Part shown: positions 52,289 to 61,777 of the stretch, piece after piece | Layout: the number at the start of each line of letters is the position of its first letter | How positions within the stretch are numbered: position 1 is the stretch's first letter | NCBI RefSeq assembly: GCF_000712075.1 | Contig: NZ_JONW01000008.1 | Location: 1 to 64,000 of the forward strand | From: Caulobacter sp. UNC358MFTsu5.1 | Lineage (GTDB): Bacteria > Pseudomonadota > Alphaproteobacteria > Caulobacterales > Caulobacteraceae | Length of the DNA: 64,000 nucleotides | Direction of reading: 5' to 3' | Notes under the pieces: generated by a model | The model's input: the letters and a program-made list of their open reading frames with translations, nothing else | What the model was told of the DNA's origin: nothing | Database searches by the model: none | Program-made: the position numbers and the translations under genes

Positions 52289-52299
52289 AGGTCAGACCT
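52289..52299. promoter_or_regulatory. GntR/FadR-type operator upstream of the GntR gene
   Basis: AGGTCAGACCT is a perfect odd-centred palindrome matching the GGTCnGACC core of FadR-subfamily GntR operators such as those of LldR. It lies 48 bases before the GntR start codon, suggesting autoregulation. Confidence 0.6.
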
Positions 52300-52347
52300 A
52301 TTCAGACGACGACCGATTTCAAGAAGCGTTTTGGGGGCGACAACTTG

Positions 52348-53079
52348 GTGATCCGTACGCAGCCGGGCCTCAGTCTGACCTATGGACTCGTCGAGTCCTT
52401 GGGCCAGGCCATCGTCACCGGCGAATACGCCACGATCGGCTTCCCCACCGAAGGCGAACTGTCCAAGCAGTTCGGCGCCAGCCGCACCGTGACCCGCGAG
52501 GCGGTCAAGATGCTGACGGCCAAGGGCCTGCTCAGCGCCCGCCCCCGCCACGGCACCGTGGTCGAGCCCGAGACCGAGTGGAACCTGCTGGACCCCGACG
52601 TCCTGCGCTGGATGCTGGAGCGCAAGTTCAGCCTGCGCCTGCTGGCCGAGTTCACCGAGATGCGTCTGGGCATCGAGCCCGCCGCCGCCGCCCTGGCCGC
52701 CCGCAACGCCGACGAGACCGGGCTGGAAGGCATCCGCAAGGCGCTGAACCGCATGAAGGCCGCCGCCGGCGGCGAGGACGACCCGCTGTCGGCCGACATC
52801 GCCTTCCACGTGGCCATCCTCAACGCCACCAAGAACCCGTTCTATCGCGACCTGCACGAGCTGGTGAACACCGCCCTGCGCATCTCGATCCGCTTCACCA
52901 ACCGCATCAAGGGCCGCACCGCCTCGATCCCGTCGCACGAGGACGTGGCCGACGCCATCATGGCCCGCGACGCCGTGGCGGCCCAGAAGGCCATGCAGGT
53001 GATCATCGTCGACGTGCTGGAACTGATCCGCGCCGCCTCGCCCGACACAGAGTCGGTGGAAGCCCGCCGCGACGCCTGA
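52348..53079 (+). CDS. FadR-subfamily GntR transcriptional regulator
   Basis: About 243 residues. The GntR winged helix (about 10-75: TYGLVESLGQAIVTGEY ... GELSKQFGASRTVTREAVKML) is followed by an FCD domain whose metal/ligand residues include Asp and His in ADIAFHVAIL and HEDVADAI. FadR-type regulators usually respond to sugar acids or carboxylates. With the galactonate operon just upstream, a DgoR-like role sensing galactonate is plausible. The start is GTG 52348 (TTG 52345 is possible). It may also reach GH5 and the aldo/keto reductase downstream. Confidence 0.9.
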   Translation: MIRTQPGLSLTYGLVESLGQAIVTGEYATIGFPTEGELSKQFGASRTVTREAVKMLTAKGLLSARPRHGTVVEPETEWNLLDPDVLRWMLERKFSLRLLAEFTEMRLGIEPAAAALAARNADETGLEGIRKALNRMKAAAGGEDDPLSADIAFHVAILNATKNPFYRDLHELVNTALRISIRFTNRIKGRTASIPSHEDVADAIMARDAVAAQKAMQVIIVDVLELIRAASPDTESVEARRDA

Positions 53080-53127
53080 CATCGAAGGCCGTTCGGGCGT
53101 TGCGCGCCGGCGTTTTCCGGGCGATGT

Positions 53128-53141
53128 TGACAGCGTTGTCA
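53128..53141 (+). promoter_or_regulatory. Operator-like palindrome upstream of GH5
   Basis: TGACAGCGTTGTCA, 32 bases before the GH5 start codon. It fits the TGAYARCGYTRTYA pattern shared with GH3/GH97, GH35 and the receptor/dehydratase gap. Its position near the expected promoter suggests repression. Confidence 0.65.
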
Positions 53142-53173
53142 CGTCAAAGCCCGCAGAGGCTCGAGGAAACGCC

Positions 53174-54187
53174 ATGCCCAAGTCCCTCAAGGCCCTCGCG
53201 GCCGCCCTGACCGCCTGCGCGCTGTTGTCGTCGCTGGCCGCCTCGCCCGCCGCCGCGCGCGAGATCCCGGCCCGGGACCAGGTCAAGGCCATGACCCGCG
53301 GGATCAACGTCCTGGGCTACGACCCGATCTGGAAGGACCCGGCCAAGGCCCGCTTCCAGATGCGCCACTTCAAGGTGATCAAGGACGGCGGCTTCGACGC
53401 GGTGCGGCTGAACCTGCACGCCTTCTCGCACATGGACGCCGACAACCGGCTGGACCCGGCCTGGCTGGCCACCCTGGACCAGGTGGTCAAGGCCGCCCTG
53501 GACCAGAAGCTGACCGTCATCCTGGACGAGCACAATTTCGGCGACTGCGGCAACGATCCGGCCACCTGCAAGCCCAAGCTGGTCGCCTTCTGGAAGCAGG
53601 TCGGCGAACGCTACAAGGACGCGCCCGACGGCGTGGTGTTCGAGCTGCTGAACGAGCCGAACAAGGGCCTGACCGACGAACTGTGGAACGCCTGGATCGC
53701 CGAGCTCCTGCCGGTGGTCCGCGCCAGCAACCCGACCCGCAACGTGATCGTCGGCCCGGCCTTCTGGAACAACATCAGCCACCTGGATCAGCTGAAGCTG
53801 CCGCAGGGCGACCGCCACCTGATCGCGACGGTCCACTACTACCTGCCCATGGAGTTCACCCACCAGGGCGCGGCGTGGAATCCCGACACGCCCAAGACCG
53901 GCGTCACCTGGGGGGCGCCCGCCGAGCGCGCGCGGATGAAGGCCGACTTCGACGGCGTCCAGGCCTGGGCCAAGGCCAACGACCGGCCGATGCTGCTGGG
54001 CGAGTTCGGGGCCTACGACAGGGGCGACATGGCCTCGCGCGCCGCCTACACCGCCGCCGCCGCCCGCGAGGCCGAGGCGCGCGGCTGGGCCTGGTCCTAC
54101 TGGCAGTTCGACAGCGACTTCATCGCCTACGACATCAAGGCCGACGCCTGGGTGACGCCGATCCACGACGCGCTGGTTCCGAAATAA
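53174..54187 (+). CDS. GH5 endo-beta-glucanase
   Basis: 337 residues with a signal peptide (to about residue 28, SPAAAR). A GH5 barrel: TRGINVLGYDPIW, VRLNLHAFSH, acid/base Glu161 in FELLNEPN, HYYLPMEFTHQG and nucleophile Glu277 in LLGEFGAYD. Some GH5 members are endo-xyloglucanases, but the subfamily cannot be settled by eye; cellulase activity is the default. GAGGAA precedes the ATG. The upstream operator-like palindrome ties it to the glycosidase genes farther left. Confidence 0.92.
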   Translation: MPKSLKALAAALTACALLSSLAASPAAAREIPARDQVKAMTRGINVLGYDPIWKDPAKARFQMRHFKVIKDGGFDAVRLNLHAFSHMDADNRLDPAWLATLDQVVKAALDQKLTVILDEHNFGDCGNDPATCKPKLVAFWKQVGERYKDAPDGVVFELLNEPNKGLTDELWNAWIAELLPVVRASNPTRNVIVGPAFWNNISHLDQLKLPQGDRHLIATVHYYLPMEFTHQGAAWNPDTPKTGVTWGAPAERARMKADFDGVQAWAKANDRPMLLGEFGAYDRGDMASRAAYTAAAAREAEARGWAWSYWQFDSDFIAYDIKADAWVTPIHDALVPK

Positions 54188-54195
54188 CCACTAAC

Positions 54196-54247
54196 GTTGT
54201 CATCCCGGAAAGCGAGGGGCGCGACAACGGATCGTGACGGATGACAA
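54196..54247. repeat. Degenerate or truncated family C repeat
   Basis: It begins GTTGTCATCCCGGAA, identical to the left arm of the copy at 33411, but the right arm is only loosely present (GGATGACAA). It lies just after the GH5 stop. Confidence 0.5.
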
Positions 54248-54304
54248 GGACCCCGTTTCGCGCCATCCATCCCGCTTCCGTATCCTCTCCCCAGGACCCT
54301 CGCC

Positions 54305-55363
54305 GTGCAGAAGCCCTACGTCGCCGCCGACACCCGCTATGACGCCATGCCCTATCGCCGCACCGGCCGCAGCGGCCTGGACCTGCCGGCGATCTCGCTG
54401 GGGCTGTGGCAGAACTTCGGCGGCGCCGACGTGTTCGAGACCGGCCGCGCGATCCTGCGCCGCGCCTTCGACCTGGGCGTCACCCACTTCGACCTGGCCA
54501 ACAACTACGGCCCGCCCTACGGCTCGGCCGAGGAGAACTTCGGCAAGGTCATGGCCGCCGACTTCGCCGCCCACCGCGACGAGCTTGTGATCTCGACCAA
54601 GGCCGGCTGGGACATGTGGCCGGGGCCGTACGGCGGGATCGGCGGCTCGCGCAAGTACCTGATCGCCAGCTGCGACCAGAGCCTCAAGCGCATGGGCCTG
54701 GACTATGTCGACATCTTCTATTCGCACCGGGTCGACCCCACGACGCCGCTGGAGGAGACCATGGGCGCCCTGGCCCACCTGCACCGCCAGGGCAAGGCGC
54801 TGTACGTGGGCATCTCCTCGTACTCGCCCGAGCTGACCCGCCAGGCCCACGCCATTCTCAAGAGCGAGGGCGTGCCGCTGCTGATCCACCAGCCGTCCTA
54901 TTCGATGCTGAACCGCTGGATCGAGGACAGCCTGCTGGACACCCTGGAGGACCTGGGCGTGGGCTGCATCGCCTTCTCGCCGCTGGCCCAAGGCATGCTG
55001 ACCAACAAGTACCTGGGCGGCGTGCCGCAGGACTCCCGCGCGGCCAAGGCCGGCTCGCTGGGCGGCCATCTGCTGAGCGACGACAACATCGCCCGCATCA
55101 AGGCCTTGAACGAGATCGCCAAGGCCCGCGGCCAAAGCCTGGCCCAGATGGCCCTGGCCTGGGTGCTGCGCGATCCGCGCGTCACTTCGGCCCTGATCGG
55201 CGCGCGCACCGTGGCCCAGCTGGAGGACTCGCTGGCGGCGCTGAACACCCTGGGCTTCACCGCCGAGGAGCTGGCGCAAATCGACCGCCACGCCACCGAG
55301 GGCGCCATCGATCTGTGGAAGATTTCGTCTAACCTCGAGGCGGCGGACCTGCCCAAGGGCTGA
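54305..55363 (+). CDS. Aldo/keto reductase (YghZ/L-glyceraldehyde-3-phosphate reductase type)
   Basis: 352 residues starting at GTG. An NADPH-dependent AKR barrel with catalytic Asp and Tyr in FDLANNYGPPYGSAE, Lys in VISTKAGWDMWPGPYG and His in FYSHRVDP. The YghZ-type insert GPYGGIGGSRKYLIAS and the cofactor end SALIGARTVAQLEDSL are present. E. coli YghZ reduces L-glyceraldehyde 3-phosphate and methylglyoxal. Its place at the end of the GntR-GH5 run could mean handling of aldehydes from sugar breakdown, though AKRs are broad in substrate. Confidence 0.9.
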   Translation: MQKPYVAADTRYDAMPYRRTGRSGLDLPAISLGLWQNFGGADVFETGRAILRRAFDLGVTHFDLANNYGPPYGSAEENFGKVMAADFAAHRDELVISTKAGWDMWPGPYGGIGGSRKYLIASCDQSLKRMGLDYVDIFYSHRVDPTTPLEETMGALAHLHRQGKALYVGISSYSPELTRQAHAILKSEGVPLLIHQPSYSMLNRWIEDSLLDTLEDLGVGCIAFSPLAQGMLTNKYLGGVPQDSRAAKAGSLGGHLLSDDNIARIKALNEIAKARGQSLAQMALAWVLRDPRVTSALIGARTVAQLEDSLAALNTLGFTAEELAQIDRHATEGAIDLWKISSNLEAADLPKG

Positions 55364-55404
55364 CCGCGCCTTGCGGTAGAGTGGTTTCGGAATACAATCA
55401 GTCC

Positions 55405-56232
55405 ATGAACTCGGGGGCCGACGGCTTGGACCGGACAGTAAGCGGTATGGACCGACTGACGCCGCGTGAGCGCGATTGCCTGCGCCTCGTGGACGAGCAT
55501 CTCAGCTCCAAGGAGATCGCCCGTCGTCTCGGCCTGTCCAAGCACACCGTCGACTGGCACCTGGACAAGGCGCGGCGCCGCCTGGGCGCCGCCGACCGCT
55601 ACGAGGCGGCCCGCCTGCTCTCGCCGCGGAACCAGGCCTCCGCGGGGGCCTCCCCCCCTCCGATCGCGTCAGGGTCCGACGCGGCGGGGCTAGCTCCGTC
55701 GCCGCCCCCCGCCCATCCTTCCTCCAGATCTTTCGACCCCGTCGAGGTCCCGCGGTCCGACCGCGACCGCCGCGACATCGAGGAAGGAACAGCACGTGCC
55801 GCCACTCACGGAATCCCAGAAGGACGCGATCGACCAGGCGCTGAGCCTGCGCCGCGACGCCCTGAACTTCCACAAGGCCTGGCCGACCCTGAACTCGCAG
55901 GACGAGCGGGTCCCGGCCTTCACCTGGTCCGAACTGGAACGTCAGCTCGCCAGCCTGGCGGCGACCGCCCAGAGCGCCCTGATGGCCTCGGACCTGGTCA
56001 GCGCGACGCGGAAGCAGGCCAATTTCAAGCCGCCGGAAATGGTGCTGAGGGAGATCCTCTGCGTGGCCGGCGCGCTGATGGACGAGAGCTTCGGCCATTC
56101 GGAAATTGGGGAGGCCCCAATGACCTGACCGTCGGCCAACGACTGGCCCTGATCGCCGCCATGATGCTCGCGACCGCCTTCGCGTTCGGCTCCCTGCTGG
56201 CCGGCCTGCACGCCCTCCGGGGCCTGTTCTAG
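55405..56232 (+). CDS. LuxR-type HTH protein; frame continues to a C-terminal membrane helix
   Basis: The N-terminal part (about residues 17-70, LTPRERDCLRLVDEHLSSKEIA ... LSKHTVDWHLDKARRRLG) is a clear LuxR/GerE HTH. The frame then runs through a Pro/Ser-rich linker, stays open across the whole of a second gene (55796-56128) in another frame, and ends in a membrane helix (RLALIAAMMLATAFAFGSLL AGLHALRGLF). HTH-linker-single-helix proteins of this kind are familiar in Caulobacterales but are shorter. The HTH portion is certain; whether the protein really extends through the overlap is not. Starts at GTG 55381, ATG 55405 and ATG 55447 are possible. Confidence 0.6.
   Translation: MNSGADGLDRTVSGMDRLTPRERDCLRLVDEHLSSKEIARRLGLSKHTVDWHLDKARRRLGAADRYEAARLLSPRNQASAGASPPPIASGSDAAGLAPSPPPAHPSSRSFDPVEVPRSDRDRRDIEEGTARAATHGIPEGRDRPGAEPAPRRPELPQGLADPELAGRAGPGLHLVRTGTSARQPGGDRPERPDGLGPGQRDAEAGQFQAAGNGAEGDPLRGRRADGRELRPFGNWGGPNDLTVGQRLALIAAMMLATAFAFGSLLAGLHALRGLF
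55796..56128 (+). CDS. Helical hypothetical protein nested in the HTH frame
   Basis: 110 residues starting at GTG with AAGGAA 6 bases upstream. Codon third positions are nearly all G or C through this frame, strongly indicating coding. The protein looks all-helical and partly amphipathic (ERQLASLAATAQSALMASDLV), with a conserved-looking core HKAWPTLNSQDERVPAFTWSEL. No family was recognised. It lies wholly inside the +2 frame of the HTH gene. It precedes another helical protein at 56309 in the same direction, and the two may work together. Confidence 0.75.
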   Translation: MPPLTESQKDAIDQALSLRRDALNFHKAWPTLNSQDERVPAFTWSELERQLASLAATAQSALMASDLVSATRKQANFKPPEMVLREILCVAGALMDESFGHSEIGEAPMT

Positions 56233-56308
56233 ACCGCCGCTTCCGAGCGCTCTCCACGCCTCCACCCCAGATGACGCGCCGCCCTCCCGCGGCGCGAGGA
56301 GAACCGTC

Positions 56309-56665
56309 ATGCTCAAGGAACGTCGTCACGCCGCCGAAGCCGTGGCCGAAGCCCTGTTCGCCGCCGAGAAGGCGATCGACGCGGCCATCGCCAGCACCGC
56401 CGCCCTGACCACCCTGATGCCGGCCTCGCGGGAAGCCGCGAACCTGTCGGTGATGGTCGGCCAGGACGCCCTGATCAGCGCGATCGAGACCATGCGCGCC
56501 CTGGGCGTGGCCCGTCAGAACATCCTCGAAACCCACCAGGGCCTCAGCAAGGCCCAGCACGACATCGGCCTGTCGGCCGTTTCCTTCGGCGGCGGCGGCA
56601 AGAAGCCGCCCCCCAGCCTGATCGGCAGCCTGCGGGCGGTGCCGACCGCGCGCGAAGTCGCCTGA
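56309..56665 (+). CDS. Helical hypothetical protein
   Basis: 118 residues, with a strong GAGGAG ribosome site 7 bases before the ATG. The first 90 residues are Ala-rich helices (RRHAAEAVAEALFAAEKAID, MVGQDALISAIETMRALG) suggesting a helical bundle. The tail is GGGGKKPPPSLIGSL. There is no signal peptide or membrane segment. It follows the nested 110-residue gene and the HTH gene. A hairpin lies just after its stop. The function is unknown. Confidence 0.75.
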   Translation: MLKERRHAAEAVAEALFAAEKAIDAAIASTAALTTLMPASREAANLSVMVGQDALISAIETMRALGVARQNILETHQGLSKAQHDIGLSAVSFGGGGKKPPPSLIGSLRAVPTAREVA

Positions 56666-56690
56666 ACCCTCCCCCCTCAGGCCTCGCGCC

Positions 56691-56730
56691 GCGGGCCCGA
56701 TCATGCACCCCCACATGTGATCGGGCCCGC
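56691..56730. terminator. Strong hairpin after the helical-protein gene
   Basis: A perfect 13-bp stem GCGGGCCCGATCA/TGATCGGGCCCGC with a 14-base loop. No T run follows directly, so it may act as a weak or Rho-assisted terminator. Confidence 0.55.
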
Positions 56731-56827
56731 GAACTGGCAGATTGTTTCCGGCCGGATCGGCTTCGATCCCGGATCAGGTTAAGCTGGCGGTCCGACGCGC
56801 CGCCGGAACCCGCCAAGAAACGCCCCG

Positions 56828-57265
56828 ATGTACGTCCAGACCCTCGACCAGCTGTTCAGCCTCGCCGTGCTGCTGACCTGTTGCGGGCTCGCCGTCTGGC
56901 GCGGTCGCTGGGTCGAACGGGTCGCCGCCGCGGCGATGGCCGCCGCCTGGTTCGCCAGCCCCCTCGTCCAGGACGACAGCCAGACCCTCGGCGCCCAAGG
57001 CGGCGTGTTGATGGTCGACGTCCTGCTGCTGCTGGTCCTGCTGTATCTGGCCCTGACCTCCGACCGCTGGTGGACCATGGCCGCCGCGGCCTTCCAGGGC
57101 GTCGCCGCCCTGGTCCACCTGGCCGCCGCGATCGACAAGCAGATCATCCCCCGCGCCTACTACGTGGCCGGCAGCCTGCTCAGCTATCTGGTTATGGGCG
57201 CCCTTCTGGTCGGCGCCTGGAACGCCGGCCGGCGGGAAAAGCCTCGCCCGGACGGTTTGGCCTGA
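56828..57265 (+). CDS. Small integral membrane protein
   Basis: 145 residues with four predicted membrane helices (about 7-24, 30-47, 62-77 with 84-101, and 110-133) and short loops; the C-terminus is basic (AGRREKPRPDG). It lacks a recognisable domain. Similar small four-helix proteins are common next to unrelated genes in Caulobacterales. It stands alone between a hairpin and the RND operon. Confidence 0.75.
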   Translation: MYVQTLDQLFSLAVLLTCCGLAVWRGRWVERVAAAAMAAAWFASPLVQDDSQTLGAQGGVLMVDVLLLLVLLYLALTSDRWWTMAAAAFQGVAALVHLAAAIDKQIIPRAYYVAGSLLSYLVMGALLVGAWNAGRREKPRPDGLA

Positions 57266-57354
57266 CCTCCAGGCGTCGCCTTACGATCATTTAATCCGGT
57301 GAACAGCGTTTCTCGGTTAGAAGGCGTCTGGCTGTTCAAATAATCGGAGCTGAG

Positions 57355-58515
57355 GTGGTCGTGCATCAACGGATCAAACAACGCGGCGTGGGTTCGACTG
57401 CGTTACCCGTGGTGCTCTGCATCGGCGCCCTGGGGCTGTCCGCGTGCGACCATGGCGACAAGGCCAAGGCCAAGACGCCCAAGCCCTCGCAGGCCGCCAG
57501 CCAGACCGTCAGCGTCGCCGTGGTGAACGTCCAGGCCCTGCCGCGCATCATCAACGCCTCGGGCACCGTCACGCCTTGGGAAGAAGTGCCCGTCGGCGCC
57601 GAGACCGGCGGCCTGACCGCCGTGTCGGTCAACGCCGAAGAAGGCCAGGTCGTGCGCCAGGGCCAGGTCCTGGTGGCGATGAACGACACCATGCTGCGCG
57701 CCCAGGCCCGCCAGCAGGAGGCCTCGGTGGCCTCCGCCAAGGCCACCCTGGCCGAGGCCCAGGCCGCCCTGAACCGCTCGCGCGAACTGCAGGCCAAGGG
57801 CTATCTGGCCGCCTCGGCGCTCGACACCGCGACCATGCGCCAGCAGACCGCGATCGCCCAGGTCGCCGCGGCCCAAGCCGCCTACGGCGAGACCGTCGCC
57901 CGGCTGGGCCAGGCCGTGGTCCGCGCGCCGGTCTCCGGCCTGATCAGCCGCCGCAGCGTCACCAAGGGCCAGATCATCTCGCCCGGGACCGAGCTGTTCC
58001 GCATCGTCCGCGACGGCCGCCTGGAGCTGGACGCCGAGATCCCCGAAGCCGACCTGCTGGCCCTGCGCGCCGGCATGCCGGCCACGGTCACCTCCGACCA
58101 GGTGGGCCAGACCACCGGGACGATCCGCATCGTCACCTCCGAGGTGAACACCCAGACCCGCGTCGGCCTGGCCCGGATCAGCCTGGCGCCCGGCAGCGGC
58201 TTCCGCTCGGGCATGTTCGCCCGCGCCCAGATCGCCGCCGGCGCCCAACCGGCCCCGACCATCCCGACCGCCGCGATCCTGTATCGCCAGAACCAGCCCG
58301 GCGTGTTCGTGGTCGACGCCCGCAACCACGTGCAGTTCCGCCGCATCGAGATCCTGGCCCGCAACACCGACCGCACGGCCGCCAACGGGCTGAACCCCGG
58401 CGAGCGGGTCGTGGTCGAAGGCGCCGGCTTCCTGGGCGAAGGCGACGCCGTGCGCGTCGCCGGCTCGTCCGCCCACGCCGCGCCGCCCGCCGTGGCCGTC
58501 GCGGCCAAGCGCTAG
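57355..58515 (+). CDS. RND efflux periplasmic adaptor (membrane fusion protein), lipoprotein
   Basis: 386 residues. The lipobox LGLSAC places the lipid-modified Cys at residue 31. The HlyD/AcrA layout follows: a lipoyl half (VGAETGGLTAVSVNAEEGQVVRQGQVL), an alpha-hairpin (about 115-170), the second lipoyl half (VRAPVSGLISRRSVTKGQIISPG), a beta-barrel and a membrane-proximal domain. GTG 57355 or 57361 may start it (GGAGCTGAG upstream). It forms an operon with the pump gene 9 bases downstream. No outer-membrane channel gene is present, so a shared TolC-like protein is needed. Confidence 0.94.
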   Translation: MVVHQRIKQRGVGSTALPVVLCIGALGLSACDHGDKAKAKTPKPSQAASQTVSVAVVNVQALPRIINASGTVTPWEEVPVGAETGGLTAVSVNAEEGQVVRQGQVLVAMNDTMLRAQARQQEASVASAKATLAEAQAALNRSRELQAKGYLAASALDTATMRQQTAIAQVAAAQAAYGETVARLGQAVVRAPVSGLISRRSVTKGQIISPGTELFRIVRDGRLELDAEIPEADLLALRAGMPATVTSDQVGQTTGTIRIVTSEVNTQTRVGLARISLAPGSGFRSGMFARAQIAAGAQPAPTIPTAAILYRQNQPGVFVVDARNHVQFRRIEILARNTDRTAANGLNPGERVVVEGAGFLGEGDAVRVAGSSAHAAPPAVAVAAKR

Positions 58516-58524
58516 GGGCCGGCG

Positions 58525-61500
58525 ATGAACAACATTTCCCGCTGGGCGATCAAGAACCCGATCCCCGTGATGCTGCTGTTCCTGCTGCTGACCCTGGCGG
58601 GGATCGGCGGCTTCACCAGCATGCGGATCAACGACAATCCGGACGTCGACCTGCCCTTCGTGGTGGTCAACGCCTCGCGCCCCGGCGCGGCCCCGACCGA
58701 GCTGGAGACCCAGGTCACCCGGCTGATCGAGGACTCGATCGCGGGCCTTGGCCAGGTGCGCCACATCAGCTCCACCGTCGGCGACGGCTATTCCTCGACC
58801 TTCATCGAGTTCGAGCTGGGCGTCGACCACGAGCGGGTGACCAACGACGTCCGCAACGCCATGGCCAACCTGCAGAGCTCGCTGCCGCAGGACATGCAGA
58901 TCCCCAACGTCACCCGGATCGACATCTCGGGCGACGCCCTGATCACCTACGTGGTCCAGGCCCCGACCCTGACGCCGGAACAACGCAGCTGGTTCGTCGA
59001 CAACGACGTCAGCCGCGCCCTGCTGGCCATCAAGGGCGTCGGCCAGGTCAACCGCCAGGGCGGCGTCAGCCGCGAGATCCAGGTGGCCCTCGACCCCGAC
59101 CGCCTGGCCGCGCGCGGCGTCACCGCCGCCCAGGTCAGCCAGGCCCTGCAGTCGGCCAACGCCGACCTGCCCGGCGGCCGCGTCACCGTCTCCGGCTCCG
59201 AGCGCGCCATCCGCACCCTGGGCGCGGCCGGCTCGGTCGATCAGCTGCGCGAGACCCGCGTCCAGCTGGGCAACGGCGAGACCGTGCGCCTGGGCGACTT
59301 GGGCGACGTCGAGGACCGCTGGGCCGAGCCGCGCAACCGCGCGCGCTTCGACAACCAGGAAGTCGTGACCTTCAACATGGTCCGCTCGCGCGGCGCCAGC
59401 GAGGTCAAGGTCGCCGAGAAGGTCCGCAAGGAAGTCGAGAAGCTCGACAAGGCCCATCCCGAGATCAAGATCGTCGAGCTGACCTCGAACGTGAAGTACA
59501 TCGAGCAGAGCTACTACGCCTCGCTCGAGGCCCTGGGCCTGGGCGCCCTGCTGGCCGTGCTGGTGGTGCTGCTGTTCCTGCGCGACTGGCGGGCGACGTT
59601 CCTGGCGGCCGTGGCCATACCGCTGTCGCTGCTGCCGACCTTCGCGGTCATGGCGCCGCTGGGCCAATCGCTGAACGGCGTGACCCTGCTGGCCCTGTCG
59701 CTGACCGTCGGCATCCTGGTCGACGACGCCATCGTCGAGATCGAGAACATCGTCCGGCACATGCGCGGGGGCAAATCACCCTACGACGCGGCCATGGAGG
59801 CGGCCGACGAGATCGGCCTGGCCGTCGTGGCCACCACCTTCACCATCGTGGCGGTGTTCGCGCCGGTCGGCTTCATGCCTGGCATCGTCGGCCAGTTCTT
59901 CAAGGCCTTCGCGCTCGCGGCCTGCATCTCGGTGCTGTTCTCGCTGCTGGTCGCCCGCATGCTGACGCCGCTGATGGGCGCCTACATGCTGAAGGCCCAC
60001 AACAAGCCCGACACCGATCCGTTCTGGATGGCGCCCTACCTCAAGGCCCTGAACTGGGCCCTGGGCAACAAGATCAAGGTGGCCCTGCTGGCCCTGCCGA
60101 TCCTGGTCGGCTCGTTCCTGCTGGCCGGGAAGCTGCCGTTCGAGTTCCAGCCGGCGGCCGACCGCGGCCGCGCGCCGTTCAGCGTCGAGCTGCCCCCGGG
60201 CGCGACCCTGGACGAGACCGACGCGGTCGTCATGCAGATGACCCGCGAGCTGGAGGCCCGTCCCGAGGTGACCGGGGTCTACGCCTCGGTCGGCAGCGAC
60301 GGCGTCAACCAGGCCCGCGTCACGGCCGACCTGGTGCCGAAAGGCCAGCGGATCAGCCAGCGCGACTTCAGCCGCCAGATGGTCGACCAGTTCAAGGCCA
60401 TCCCCGGCGCGCGGATCGGCGCGGGCAGCAACAACGGCGGCGGTCCCAGCGACGGCTCCAGCTACACCCTGCGCCTGATCGGCGACAACGGCCCGCAGCT
60501 CGAAGCGGCGGCCCGCGCCGTCGAGGCCCAGATGCGCGGCGTCAAGGGCCTGGCCAACGTGGTCAACACCGCGGCCATCGCCCGTCCCGAGATCATCGTC
60601 ACGCCCAAGCCCGACCAGGCCGCCCGGGCCGGGGTCTCGGCCGGCGCGATCTCGCAGGCCGTGCGCGTGGCCACGATCGGCGATATCGACCAGTCCCTGC
60701 CCAAGTACAATCTGGGCGACCGCCAGGTGCCGATCCGTCTGCGCCTGACCGACGACGCGCGCGAGAACATGTCGGTGCTCGAGACCCTCAAGGTCCCGTC
60801 CAGCCACGGCGGCGCCGTGCCGCTGAACGCGGTGGCGGACGTGCGCTTCGGCGCCGGTCCGTCGCAGATCTCGCGCCAGGACCGCTCGCGGGTGGCCGAG
60901 ATCACCGCCGAGCTGGACGGCATCGTCGTCGGCGACGCGGCCAAGGCCGTCCACGCCCTGCCGTCGGTCAAGAACCTGCCGCCCGGCGTGAAGGAGGCTC
61001 CGGCCGGCGACGCCGAGTTCATCGCCGAGATGCTGACCGGCTTCGCCGCCGCCTTCATCACCGGCATCCTGCTGATGTACGTCGTGCTGGTGCTGCTGTT
61101 CCGCAGCTTCGCCCATCCGGTGACCATCATGGCCGCCCTGCCCCTGGCCATCGGCGGCGCCTTCGCCCTGCTGGTCCTGGCGCACTCCAGCTTCTCGATG
61201 TCGACCCTGATCGGCATCCTGATGCTGATGGGCATCGCCGCGAAGAACTCGATCCTGCTGGTCGAGTACGCGATCATGGCGATGAAGGGCGGCATGACCC
61301 GCCGCGAGGCCCTGCTGGACGCCGCCCACAAGCGGGCCCGGCCGATCATCATGACCACCGTCGCCATGGGCGCGGGCATGATGCCGGTGGCGGTCGGCTT
61401 CGGCGCCGACGTCGAGTTCCGGGCCCCGATGGCCATCGCGGTGATCGGCGGCCTGATCACCTCGACCTTCCTGTCCCTGCTCTACATCCCCGTGGTGTTC

Positions 61501-61641
61501 GTGTTCATGGACATGCTGAAGAACTGGTCGGGCAAGATCATCGACAAGCTGTTCCAGCACCAGAAGCGCGCGCCCAGCCACGCGGTCCCCGGTCACGGCC
61601 ACCAGCCCGAACCGATCGTCAGCGGCGGGCGGGAGCTTTAA
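58525..61641 (+). CDS. RND efflux transporter permease (HAE1-type)
   Basis: 1038 residues with the two-fold RND layout: 12 membrane helices and two large periplasmic loops. The opening [21 protein letters not shown] segment, the proton-relay acidic pair in [14 protein letters not shown] and the repeat [14 protein letters not shown] are typical. Substrates are probably hydrophobic or amphiphilic compounds; the closest-looking members are multidrug pumps of the MdtB/AcrB/OqxB broad group. It is cotranscribed with the adaptor and ends at a strong terminator. Confidence 0.95.
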   Translation: MNNISRWAIKNPIPVMLLFLLLTLAGIGGFTSMRINDNPDVDLPFVVVNASRPGAAPTELETQVTRLIEDSIAGLGQVRHISSTVGDGYSSTFIEFELGVDHERVTNDVRNAMANLQSSLPQDMQIPNVTRIDISGDALITYVVQAPTLTPEQRSWFVDNDVSRALLAIKGVGQVNRQGGVSREIQVALDPDRLAARGVTAAQVSQALQSANADLPGGRVTVSGSERAIRTLGAAGSVDQLRETRVQLGNGETVRLGDLGDVEDRWAEPRNRARFDNQEVVTFNMVRSRGASEVKVAEKVRKEVEKLDKAHPEIKIVELTSNVKYIEQSYYASLEALGLGALLAVLVVLLFLRDWRATFLAAVAIPLSLLPTFAVMAPLGQSLNGVTLLALSLTVGILVDDAIVEIENIVRHMRGGKSPYDAAMEAADEIGLAVVATTFTIVAVFAPVGFMPGIVGQFFKAFALAACISVLFSLLVARMLTPLMGAYMLKAHNKPDTDPFWMAPYLKALNWALGNKIKVALLALPILVGSFLLAGKLPFEFQPAADRGRAPFSVELPPGATLDETDAVVMQMTRELEARPEVTGVYASVGSDGVNQARVTADLVPKGQRISQRDFSRQMVDQFKAIPGARIGAGSNNGGGPSDGSSYTLRLIGDNGPQLEAAARAVEAQMRGVKGLANVVNTAAIARPEIIVTPKPDQAARAGVSAGAISQAVRVATIGDIDQSLPKYNLGDRQVPIRLRLTDDARENMSVLETLKVPSSHGGAVPLNAVADVRFGAGPSQISRQDRSRVAEITAELDGIVVGDAAKAVHALPSVKNLPPGVKEAPAGDAEFIAEMLTGFAAAFITGILLMYVVLVLLFRSFAHPVTIMAALPLAIGGAFALLVLAHSSFSMSTLIGILMLMGIAAKNSILLVEYAIMAMKGGMTRREALLDAAHKRARPIIMTTVAMGAGMMPVAVGFGADVEFRAPMAIAVIGGLITSTFLSLLYIPVVFVFMDMLKNWSGKIIDKLFQHQKRAPSHAVPGHGHQPEPIVSGGREL

Positions 61642-61671
61642 CCCTCGTCTTCGCCCTTGAAGGCCAAGCCG

Positions 61672-61705
61672 AACCCCTCGCCCCAGCGGCGAGGGGTTTA
61701 TTTTT
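61672..61705 (+). terminator. Terminator of the RND operon
   Basis: AACCCCTCGCC pairs with GGCGAGGGGTT around CCAGC, followed by TATTTTT. It lies 30 bases after the permease stop. Confidence 0.92.
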
Positions 61706-61777
61706 GGCCTGTACCCGCCTTCCGCATCGTGGTCTCGATCATCCGACCGGCGCGACTCGCCGCTCCAGGGCCAGACG

